A DNA stretch of 64,000 nt from Hemileia vastatrix. Lineage: Eukaryota > Basidiomycota > Pucciniomycetes > Pucciniales > Zaghouaniaceae. The notes beneath the pieces were generated by a model. It was not told the origin of the DNA, ran no database searches, and saw only the letters and a list, made by a program, of their open reading frames with translations. This document shows positions 47,226-57,103 of the stretch, piece after piece. Location of the stretch: the NCBI GenBank assembly GCA_030280995.1, contig JASXTE010000012.1, positions 10,396,001 to 10,460,000 on the forward strand, read 5' to 3'. Each line of letters begins with the position of its first letter. Within the stretch, counting starts at the first letter, position 1. A program made the translations under genes and the position numbers.

Positions 47226-48272
47226 TTATAGCCTATCAAGGAAAGAGGACTCCAAGTCATTGTGAATATTATTGTAAGTTGAATTAAGGGTTTTGACTAA
47301 AGTGACTTGGTTTTGAACATCCTGCTCATCAAGAGCCAGAGTATTTTCAAGGTAGGTGAATACTGCATCAAAGAATGTATTGAACTGGTCAAAAGTGTGG
47401 TAATAGGGTTCTGCAACAACTCAATTTAGAACTTTCCAATCTTGAGGTAAAAGGAGGTTGATTCTAGGAGCATCTTCCTTTGATGTATTATTTGACGTTT
47501 GAGGGGCTGAGAACCAATCATTGGGAGTAAAAGGTGGAGGAGTGGACTCTTTTTTATGCAAGGCAATTTAATTTCATCCTTGATCCCAGGAGAGAATGTA
47601 GCACCAGGTACTATATCCCTGAAAGGATCTTCTTCTAGACCCAGGATGAGAATTTCTACATGAGGAGTTGGAGGAGTAGTGTTGTAAGGGGTATTAGGAG
47701 CCTCCTAAAAAGAGATAAAAAGAGAAGATTTTTTTAGAAATTAAAATAAAAAATTAGTGAAGAGAAAAGGACTTACGGTGTGACTTGACTCTTCAGAGAA
47801 GAGTGAACGGAGTATCATGTGTGATGCAGTGCTGGGCGTAGGCAAGCAATGGGTTTGTTTAGCTCTCTTAGGAGCTGGGCACTTGATGGCCAGCTGAACC
47901 ATTAGGTTTGACGTTGAAATGTTAGAGTTGACAACAGTAGGAGTGGAGGTTTCAGAAATGGCATGTGGACCATTGAGGCAGAATCTCTTTTTGTGACTTT
48001 TGAAAAAGTCACATGACTAGAAAAAGGAAGAATATGAGATCAGTAACAAAAAATTGGAGAATAAAGAAGAAAAAGAAAGGAATTACTGTAAAGAAGCTGT
48101 TACCACAGAAAGGCTTTGAGAAACAACACAGAGTGATTCCATTCTCTGTGCAGCACTAAGAATGCTTATCTCCAGTTAGAACAACCTTAATGACAGGAGT
48201 GGTAGCAATGGCTGTCTTCTGTGCATGAAAAAACTCTCAGATGGTTTTGGTGATATTGTTATTAGGATTCAT
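47226..48272 (-). pseudogene. Second antisense spliced gene of element B (asB1)
   Basis: ATG at 48272 (MNPNNNITKTI). Exon 1 ends at 48087; intron 48086-48017 (GTAATT to TTTCTAG, 70 nt); exon 2 48016-47777 contains KSHKKRFCLNGPHA and KCPAPKRAKQTHC; intron 47776-47705 (GTAAGT to TTTTTAG, 72 nt); exon 3 47704-47226 begins EAPNTPYNTTPPTPHVEI and ends in a helical segment (TFDQFNTFFDAVFTYLEN, then ALDEQDVQNQVTLVKTLNST). Two stops in exon 1, a frame change near 47.54 kb and a stop in exon 3 inactivate it. Exons 1 and 2 are Cys-rich, but the six-Cys spacing is not clean. Plan and position match asA. Confidence 0.55.
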
Positions 48273-48364
48273 AATAGAAGAAGATGTAAGAAGAGGGGAA
48301 GAGAAACTAGAAGATAGAAGAAGTGAAGAAGAAGGAATTTGAAAATAGTGCGAGATATTCATCT

Positions 48365-48374
48365 GGTTTTATAG
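48365..48374 (-). promoter_or_regulatory. TATA-like box for asB1
   Basis: Minus-strand CTATAAAACC, about 93 nt upstream of the asB1 ATG and 32 nt inside the 3' LTR of B. Confidence 0.5.
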
Positions 48375-48394
48375 CACCTGGGGACAGTTGCAAG

Positions 48395-48405
48395 TAAAGG
48401 GAGAC
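48395..48405 (+). promoter_or_regulatory. Polypurine tract of element B
   Basis: TAAAGGGAGAC abuts the 3' LTR start TGTGGTAC. Confidence 0.6.
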
Positions 48406-49666
48406 TGTGGTACACATCTTGCAGTAACACAGCAAAAGTCTCAGGAGTGCAGCATCAGGCTCAATTCTCTATATTGCCATAATGGGATTTCCAAAAAGGA
48501 TTTTTATGGAAGCGCAGGAAAAGATAGACTCTCTGTGAACACTTTTTTTAGGGGAAGTATGGATATATGAGCCATGGCAAGTAAATAATAGAGGGAAATT
48601 TGTACTGAATTATGGGATAAGAGAATATTTTATGTACTTGTGAAAGTTATGGTTAGAGCTAGAGGCATAATACAGAGTTAGGAAGCAGCAATAATTGATG
48701 GTAAGAAAATTATGCTTAGATAAGAGAAATGCCTTCTGGGAAAAGTTGTGTATTCCCAAGGAGATGAAAAACACATCAAAGAAAGAAGGTAGCACTATGA
48801 AGACAAATAGGTTGCAGGTAAGACTCAAAGAAGGGTTAAGAAAGTAAGATCCAATATAGGGAAGTCATTCACTTAGCAAGGAAGGTTACACTATTAGTAG
48901 GGACTCATGTTGTGAGCATGGGTTATACAATAGGTATGAAGGCAGTACTTTACCTAGTATTAAGTCAGGAATCTCAAGAAACATAGGGTATGTACAGGAA
49001 AGTGGAGCTTCAGGGGCTAATAGTTGTTCTTGTCTAGATGTTTTAAGCTCTATTAGAACCAAGACTTATTCTAAAAAATGCACATAGCTGTTTGAGATAC
49101 ATAGTTACCATTTGATATTTTTTATTAGCGCTAAACTTGTGTAGGAAAGCCAGTAGGGGAAGAAAAAATAGGAAAGGGGTGTTGAAGATACAAATGTATA
49201 TAAGAGCACTCACTTTTAAAAGAAAAAAGATAGAAGAAAATTGAGTAGATATTTTTGATATAGATAAAAGAGAAATCGATATATTTTATTTTTTTTGTAC
49301 ATAACAGGTGCGCATACCTGAAGAAGCTCTGTAGAGTTATTTAATTGCTACGGTAAGGATATTATTAGATAGAGTGCTTCAAGAGGGAGTGACTGAGAAT
49401 ACTAGCACTTACTGAGAGTAGATCTAGGCACCAGATTGATTACTTATATTAAAATATATTTCACTTTTTTTTCTTTTAAAGATCTCTACAAACTTATCCT
49501 ACTTTCTACTCCAATAAATTTAGATAACCAAACTTATAATATGTGCTTTGACTTTCTTTTAAATTAGAGTGGAAGGCATTTCTTTTTTTATTCTTTAAAA
49601 GAGAATAACCAACATATCTCAGATTGTGTCTATAGCTTAGTATTATAGAACAGTTTTCTTTCTAGA
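48406..49666 (+). repeat. 3' LTR of element B
   Basis: 1261 bp, collinear with 26916-28227, TATATAAG at about 49198. Open frames inside are incidental. Confidence 0.85.
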
Positions 49667-49684
49667 AAGTCATAGTATTATTTC

Positions 49685-49890
49685 AAAGTCAAGTAGAGTC
49701 ATTCCTCACTGCATTGTCCAACTTGAGTTTAGTTATTCCTAGTTGCATTATGAAGTTGGGTAGAGTTATTCACAAGCTCATCATTTTTTGTCAGGTTGAG
49801 TTATTCCCCATGTCTTAGCAATTCATTGGGTAGAGTTCTTCCCCATATCTTATTGTCTAATTTAGTAGAGCTATTCCCCACCTATTTTCC
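49685..49890. repeat. Minisatellite, six diverged units
   Basis: The word GGTAGAGTTATTCCCCA or a variant recurs near 49689, 49729, 49767, 49796, 49834 and 49864 with spacing 29-40 bp. Confidence 0.6.
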
Positions 49891-49946
49891 ATTTCCATCT
49901 TTTCTCAGTTTGAGTGAGTCCATAAAGCCTTCTTATCACATCTTGC

Positions 49947-50281
49947 ATTTTAAAATTTAACAGATTAAAATTATGAAGTCATTAAATTATAACATTATTC
50001 ACTGCTGTACTTCAAATTAAAAAGAACTACTTGGTACTTTTTTTGTGAAGTGCTTGAATGGAATATATGGTAATTTTCAGCACCCGTTAATATATTATAC
50101 ATATAAATAAAAAAAATATAATCATTAAATTATTTATTTAAAATGAATTTAAATTAACTAGTCATACAAGAATAATACAGGGTATTTTTTAGTGTAAGCT
50201 AGTATCTAAGTATGATTTAATAGTAAGTATTAATGGTCATACTACTTATTAATAAATGATTCAGTGATTAAATCTCAAGGG
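49947..50281 (-). repeat. Inverted copy of the 330-bp repeat
   Basis: This is the reverse complement, with scattered differences, of the units at 52371-52678 and 52701-53008 (ttgcattttaaaatttaac at its left edge; taatggtcatactacttatt at its right edge). Confidence 0.8.
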
Positions 50282-51444
50282 AAGACTAATAAAATATTTA
50301 TGCTCAATATTAACTCACAATATTTGGAATGGTGTGGGCTAGTGGTGGAAAATAGGTTAATGTGTTATAGTTATAGCTAATATAAAGATAATATCATTTT
50401 ATAAATGCTTTATAATATATTTTTATATTAAAATAATTGTATTATAATATTTATTTGATTTTAAGTAAGTAAATTATTGATTGATGTCCAATAACCTGTC
50501 AAATCCTCCCTTACTTATACAAAAATCCACTGGAGTGCACAGACCTTCAATCCAGATGCCATCACTGCTCTCCCCAGCAATTACAGCACTGTAAGGGCTC
50601 ATCACCTCCCCATGGCGTCCACTTTAAGCAGTTTTAACACTCAGCCCTCCAATAAGGACCATCCATCACAATCAATCATATCATAAACCCATACCATAAA
50701 TAAAGAAAACAGATTAAAGTTGATACCATAAAGAAACAGGTAAAATAACTCATCCAAAGAGTATAGAATGAAAACCAAAGCATATAAAGGAACCAAATCA
50801 ACTGTAAAAGCTCCCAATAACATCCCCAAGCATCCATATTAACCCATTAATCATATCCCAACCCATAAATCTGTGAAAATCTATCAAAGGAAGCAGATTA
50901 AGTTGTCCAAACTGGATATATGCGCCTGAAAAAGGTGTATATGCTTGTGTAGGTGTGGTGAGTCCATTGAATACATCCATATGACCTAAAATAAGTAGAA
51001 AAATTAAGCTTATAGGCTTTTTAGAGGTTTAAACCCACATATAGACCTATATATATATAATATAACTATATATTTCACTTAATATGAGGTTTATGCAGAC
51101 ATATAAGCTTATGTATGTCTATAATTAGTTAACATCACTTAAGATAAGTATATTATGACTCCATTAGCACGTTAATAAGTATTTTGGGGCTATGGATAGG
51201 CTATTTAAACTTATATAAGTCATTTAATAGTGTAATAAATATATATATAAGGATAATAAGCATATATATAATTATTATTATAACTATAATTTTTACATAT
51301 AAGCATGATTCCGTTAAGGTTATCTTATGTTAAAAATAAGAAACACTCAGTTGTGGGAATACCTCGGCTGACAGAACTAGAGTTGGAGAATCCGCATCTA
51401 TCTAAGTGTGTATTTCAGAAACATGCCAGCCCAAGTGCTAGTCC
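50282..51444. other. No recognised gene
   Basis: AT-rich. Short minus-strand frames at 50641-50980 have no recognisable content. A somewhat GC-richer stretch at 50520-50640 has no clear frame. Confidence 0.35.
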
Positions 51445-51525
51445 CTACACACCAAGTAAGATATCCCTGTTGGGGATATTTTAGGGAGGGACTTAAGGTC
51501 AGAAAAATAAATGTAAAAAAAGTAT

Positions 51526-52312
51526 TGTCACATGCCATGTGACACTCAAAGCAAAAATACCTCAATTACACCACTATTCCAGCCTAACTCCTAGCGATAT
51601 GCAAAAAGCGATATTGAAAAGATTACATTCTATTGTGTTCTCAAATTAGCTACACCATTCAAACTATAAATTATCCTAAATTTAAATATGCTTATACTTT
51701 TCAAACATAAGCAATCTATGTGTGCTATAGCGCTAAAGTCAAGGCAATATTCAGAAGGGGTAATTATGGGTCTGAGGGTAATTAGGAGGTCTGGGAAGTA
51801 GGAACAGGAAAGAAGGACTATAAGGTTAGATTAATTAGTAATTGGAAACTCCGGTGGATTAAATGGGTCTGTGTGTAATATGGTGGCTGGTTGGTTAATG
51901 GGTCAGTGTGAGGTGGAATAGGATATTTAAAGGGGGTCAATTTGGTTTGAGTTTCTCTATAATTAAATTATAAAATGTATTTGTTATAGTAGTTAAGCTC
52001 TTGTTAGGCTAATATTATATTTGTCCTTTTATTTCTTAATAATCAATTTTATTAAAATCCTAAATACTCAAATCTTCCCTTTGATTATTAAGTTACAACC
52101 CTTTAAGAGATTACCACAATAGTTAGTGTTCCTACATTACACACTAAACTATTCCTTGAAGAATATTAGAAACCAGTATAGTTACTCAGTTCTATCTTCA
52201 AATCACTTTCTCAAAGTAATCCTCTGTGCTTTGAAGTTGCAGTTCCCCTCATCCTTTTATCTCACTTACTTTGGGATCATCCTTGACCTTGTGCGCAGGT
52301 GTACCAGTGACA
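51526..52312 (+). repeat. Solo LTR of the chromovirus A family
   Basis: 787 bp, TGTCAC...GTGACA ends, flanked by AGTAT on both sides (51521-51525, 52313-52317). More diverged from the A LTRs than they are from each other. The predicted start-site segment reads ATAATTAAATTATA (13/14). Confidence 0.92.
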
Positions 52313-52370
52313 AGTATGTGCAAGAAAAATAAGTGCGAGAAAAGTAAGTGTAAAAAATCATATCATTTAT

Positions 52371-53008
52371 GAATAAGTAGTATGACCATTAATATTTACT
52401 ATTAAATCATACTTAGATACTAGCTTACACTAAAAAATACCCCCTATTATTCTTGTATAACTAGTAAATTTAAAGTCATTTTAAATAAATAATTTAATGA
52501 TTATATTTTTTTATTTATATGTATAATATATTAAGGGGTGCTGAACATTACCCTATATTCCATTCAAGCACTTCCCAAAAAAGGTACCAAGTAGTTCATT
52601 TTAATTTGAAGTACAGCAGTGAATAATGTTATAATTTATTGACTTCAGACTTTTAATCTGTTAAATTTTAAAATGCAAATTTAATCACTAAATCATGTAT
52701 GAATAAGTAGTATGACCATTAATATTTACTATTAAATCATACTTAGATACTAGCTTACACTAAAAAATACCCCCTATTATTCTTGTATAACTAGTAAATT
52801 TAAAGTCATTTTAAATAAATAATTTAATGATTATATTTTTTTATTTATATCTATAATATATTAAGGGGTGCTAAACATTACCCTATATGCCATTCAAGCA
52901 CTTCCCAAAAAAGGTACCAAGTAGTTCATTTTAATTTGAAGTACAGCAGTGAATAATGTTATAATTTATTGACTTCAGACTTTTAATCTGTTAAATTTTA
53001 AAATGCAA
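52371..53008 (+). repeat. Tandem duplication, 330-bp period
   Basis: Copies at 52371-52678 and 52701-53008 are almost identical (a few substitutions), joined by a 22-bp spacer. A long T run follows at about 53019-53045. Confidence 0.92.
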
Positions 53009-53018
53009 GCCATGAGAA

Positions 53019-53052
<34 letters not shown>

Positions 53053-53303
53053 AATTGTAAAAAATGAAATAAAAATCATTTTTTTTGAGAAAAAAAAAAT
53101 TAAAAAACAAAATTTCCCATGGTTGCAAGATATTTTTCTTACACTTATTTTCCTCAAATAATTTTTTCCCACATATTTTCCTGACACATATTTATCTCAC
53201 ACATATTTTTCTTGCACATATTTTTCTATCCTTATGTCCCTCCCTAAAATATCCCCAACTCGCGCCGGATATTCCCATCAGGGATATCCTACTTGGTGCG
53301 TAG

Positions 53304-53996
53304 TGAGTGTATTTTAAAACCGAAATATAACAACTATTTCACTCATATTCTCACTTTCTCAACCAATCTTGTGCTTTCCATTTCTTTCCAGATTTCTACC
53401 AGCTGATCGGGCATAGAAACCTGTGGTGAAGTGCTTCGCAAACATTAGATTTTTTTGATCTGTATCATTTCTACAATCAATGCTGATTTATTTCTGTAGT
53501 TAACTGTTAACAAAAAAATAGTATGTTGTAGATTGGACTATGTTAAGGATTTCACAATACGACATGGAGGAGAATAAGTTTATAAATAAGTAGAGTGAAA
53601 TGAACACATGTAGGATAATCTCTATAATTATAATTAAGTTTGTATACATAGATATCTAAAAAAAAAACTCTGATGGAAAATATATTCAAATTTTATTCCA
53701 AAAAGTGGTTTAATGTGAAACAATATATATAGTCAATAGAAAAACCGCTACAAAAATCTAACTTCGTTTTTGAGCGACCTCTGATAACATTACTGAAATA
53801 TTGAGTGTATCAGTAATCTTCACCTTTCATGGAAAATGATTCAGGATGATAATTTTATTTCAGAGTCATGAGGTGTAAAATGCTTTCAAGACCTGTGTAT
53901 ATCTCTCCTAAAAAAAATCTAACCTCAGTTTTCGATTTAGAATAATAATAATAAGAATAAATTTAAACGACTTACAGAGATAGCATTTTCATGTAT
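53304..53996. other. No recognised gene
   Basis: AT-rich, no frame of interest; CTGTAAGT (minus, near 53975) could be a splice donor of the gene at 53997-54263. Confidence 0.3.
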
Positions 53997-54263
53997 CTAC
54001 AAGAAACTTCGAATAGGAGGCTCTAGTATATTGGAATTGGAAAATCCATAAATTCCAATGGGATAGCTGATGGATGGCATTTCACGAACTGGAACAACCC
54101 GGGCAGAATCACAGATCCGTGTTAGACGATGATGAGAAGAAAGATGAATAGCTTGAGCTGATGGTGGTGAAGGAATAATAAATTTAGGGGCCCCACGTAT
54201 AAGTGGCACTGTAGCCGGAGTGAGAGTTAAAGCAGAAGGAACAGAAGCTCGACGGCGAGGCAT
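53997..54263 (-). CDS. Unknown 88-aa open frame or first exon
   Basis: Starts ATG at 54263 with MPRRRASVPSALTL. It is Pro/Ser/Ile-rich, contains no recognisable domain, and has distinctly higher GC than its surroundings, which is why I list it. It could be a complete small protein or the first exon of a gene continuing leftwards. I do not recognise it and cannot confirm that it is expressed. Confidence 0.3.
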   Translation of the reverse strand: MPRRRASVPSALTLTPATVPLIRGAPKFIIPSPPSAQAIHLSSHHRLTRICDSARVVPVREMPSISYPIGIYGFSNSNILEPPIRSFL

Positions 54264-55691
54264 AGTAAAGTTAAAAAATGAGAAACTGAATAAGAATTCA
54301 GAAGTTAGAATCTCAAAGAAAGGAAATTATGGCAGAAGGGAATTTGTGTTGGGTTGATGATTATAAGGGGCGAAAGAATGAGGCGGTTGCCAAATAACAA
54401 GAATAATTGATGTTTTGCTATTGGTACCTACCTATAATTATGATATTGGTTCATGTAGCAGTTGCTATCGTGTCATGGCTCATAGCCAATGTCCAGTACA
54501 GTAGCATTGCTGGTGAAATATGAAAGGCAAGGCATCAGTTTCATCGCGGCAAATTATCCTTTGTATTTTCGGCTTTACTATTGTTCACTATTCATTCTGC
54601 TCATCTCATCTCCCATTATCGTGTTATTGAAGTAAATTGTAAGGGGTTGAGGTCAAATGATTCTAATTCATGTCTAGAATATCCAATGAGCTAATTTGAT
54701 TCCACATTGTTGCCCTCGCCTTTGATCTCAAAGCTACCTATTCCTATTGACAAGTCGATGCCATTGCACGTTTTTATTTTTATTCTTATTTTTACATATC
54801 CTTAACACCTAAATAAACAAGGAGACGGAAGACAGATGAGGTACTATGATGTTTATACACCCGTGTATAAAAATGGCGGGCCCCAGTGTATTTGAAGGGA
54901 TGTAGGGCTTTGTTTCATTTTTTATTATCTAAACCAGTTGAAGAATATGAAAATGAAGCCGGAAAACAAAACAAAAAAAGGTATACAAGAAATCATGTCG
55001 AGAGGTGTCATGGTGAAGTGTGAACTGGGATGGAGTGTATGTGTAATACAAGTAACATGGACCAGTAGTGTTCGGGAAGGGTCGAGGTTTACCAACAGTT
55101 GAAACTTCCACACACCCATCCATTTACACAGGATGAGCTAAAGTAAAAAAGTAGTCAACTCATGATACGTGACAACTATACAAAAACTAGACAAGATAGT
55201 CCTCAACTTATGAGCCTACCAACATACCCTCACTCCTTCCCATCCCATAGCTTCCCTCTCTTAGCGCCTTGCCTACTCTTCCAGGCTCATGTCCTGCTAC
55301 CCTGCTAGCTTACTCACTTAAGGTGGCAACTACTACCGACATGGCATCTTTTCTCTCTTCTTCATTTACAACTATTTGTAAAAAAGCTTGCCGTCTCCTA
55401 ATCTTCCTTTCCCCACCAAAAAAAAAAAAAAAGAAATGAAATGAAAATGAAAATGAAAAAATGAAAAAGAAGAAAAAAAAAAAATAGAAAATGAAAAAAA
55501 AAGAAAAATAGAAAGAGTTTAGGTCAATTGACCTATGCTTTTGGTGGAGGAAAGAGGAAGACAAGAAACCCTGCAAGCTTTTTTCAAGTAGCTGTAAATC
55601 TTGTTTTGTATATACACCAACGAATCTGACTAGCTCTTACCGTGTGAAGTTTAAATGGCAGATATGCTCCTGGGGCTCGTTATTTTCTTCT

Positions 55692-55731
<40 letters not shown>

Positions 55732-55832
55732 TTTGCTTTTGACTGGCTCTCAACATCATTGATAATCAAATTTAGTGCTTTGGCCACTATGGTAGCACAG
55801 CTTAGGAAACAAAATAATGGACTTTCATGTCA
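54264..55832. other. Intergenic DNA with homopolymer tracts
   Basis: Frames at 54925-55123 (minus) overlap in two registers and look incidental; 55310-55576 (minus) is driven by GAAA/AAAT runs. A poly-T tract of almost 40 bases lies at about 55692-55729. Sequence is less AT-rich than the repeat part of the window. Confidence 0.35.
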
Positions 55833-56222
55833 ATGAATGCTGCCCCCTTGCTACTGCTTCCCTCACCCATTTTATCTCAGAAATTGATCCTTCACACCTT
55901 TCACTTACCTAAGAAGATTAACTCGATCATCAAACCCTAGCTTTCTATTGACCCTTCCCTTAATCTTATCAGCGCCAGGAGCCTTTTTTACCATTATGAC
56001 TATGAAGAGGATACCCTTTCCACACTAGCTCTCAACCTCCAATCTTATCTCACACCACGTGCAAACTGTGGAGGAATACGCGAATTTATTACCAGGAGGA
56101 TTAGACAGGGACTCAAAATCCAAACTAGGCACTTACGGATTCCTCACCGAGTTTTTTTTCGCTTCATCCTCCTCTTTTTGAATTCCCACCCGCACAAACA
56201 CTATCATCTCTCGGAAAACTGA
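55833..56222 (+). other. Exon-like open frame, product unknown
   Basis: From ATG 55833 one frame is open for 35 codons to a TAG (55938-55940) and then for another 93 codons to TGA 56222. The TAG could be the AG of a splice acceptor. The second part (LFYHYDYEEDTLSTLALN, then GIREFITRRIRQGLKIQTRH) has the mixed composition of real protein. No family was recognised and no other exon found. Confidence 0.25.
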
Positions 56223-57103
56223 GTATGACAATCGGCCTGCCATTTCAATTCTCGCATCTGCTTACTCCCAGCCATTTATCCCATTTTTTCTTGATTAAGA
56301 TTTACTCTTGATTTACATATCCTATACTTTTTCTCTTCATTTAGCTCTTACCATTTGAACAAAGTCTGGTAAAATTTTATATCGCATAGTAAAGAAAGGC
56401 AGAAAAAATAAGTGAAATATGTATATACAAATATCAAACTTTAAATTCAGAAAAACGACAGTAAAATAAATGAAATTGAAGTATAGTAATTCATTTTGAA
56501 TCAAATGATGAGTGAAGAGGCAACCCAGAAAATGGTGAGAAGGTTGTCGAAAGGTTGTCAGGCCAGGCCAATTGTGACTCGTGATTTCGGAAGTAGGATG
56601 GGTCGGAGGCAAATGGGATGACCTGTCGTCAGGTAGTGAAAATACTTGCGAGGGATGAATTAAAAACGGACTGGAGGCTTTCATAAATCTCAAAAACGTT
56701 GGCAGTGGGATTCAAATTCCCCTTCAAATCCTGTGGGTGATGAAATTTCCGAATCCTCCACACTTTGCACGTGGTGTCATTCATCTTCAGAATCTTCTAC
56801 CCTTCTCTCCTTCTTTTGTTGCATAAAATCCACTCTTGCCCCAACATATGTCGCTCTGTCATACTGACTACTCACTTTTCCAGCTTCCCATGTAACTAAA
56901 ACGGTTTTCAGGGATTATTTATCAATTAAATACTTCTCCTCTCATATTTTACCAAATAGCAGATTTTCTTATCAACACCAAAAGAAATAAAAAATGCATG
57001 AACTTCACCCACCGCCTCATTTATTTTTCATTTTTTACTTGGAAATATTTTTAAATTGGTCTTAAATGCGAAGAAAAAATACCACTAAATATTGCACTTC
57101 AGC
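56223..57103. other. Downstream of GPI18, nothing firm
   Basis: A minus-strand open frame at 56337-56693 (118 codons, starting MRFMKASSPFLIHPSQ) is possible but ends in hydrophobic AT-driven sequence. I cannot support it as a gene. Confidence 0.3.

Larger units (their letters stand above)
26916..49666 (+). mobile_element. Ty3/gypsy element B, split by chromovirus A
   Basis: LTRs at 26916-28227 and 48406-49666 share start TGTGGTACACATCTTG and end region TAGAACAGTTT; the 5' LTR is followed by a primer-binding site and the 3' LTR preceded by a polypurine tract. Internal order: repeat block, gag, protease, RT, RNase H, integrase, antisense gene(s). Removing A (36874-46653 plus one ATGGC) leaves about 13 kb. 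The flanking tetranucleotides differ (TCAA against AAGT), so a target duplication is not visible. The two LTRs might belong to different copies. All frames carry multiple stops. Confidence 0.75.
51445..53303. mobile_element. TIR element with iterated subterminal motif, interrupted
   Basis: Inverted ends of about 65 bp: CTACACACCAAGTAAGATAT from 51445 and the complement of CTACGCACCAAGTAGGATAT ending at 53303; both continue TCCC-TG and GATATTTTAGGGAGGGAC. The right arm has extra bases after GGGAATATCC. Next to the right TIR the motif GAAAAATATGTG is iterated about six times (53115-53228, minus sense), and weaker copies lie at the left. The interior holds a solo LTR-A and the duplicated 330-bp unit. 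No transposase or target duplication was seen. Confidence 0.65.

Noticed and set aside
54925..55123. Two 64-codon minus-strand frames
   Set aside because: Overlapping registers of the same DNA, neither with recognisable content.
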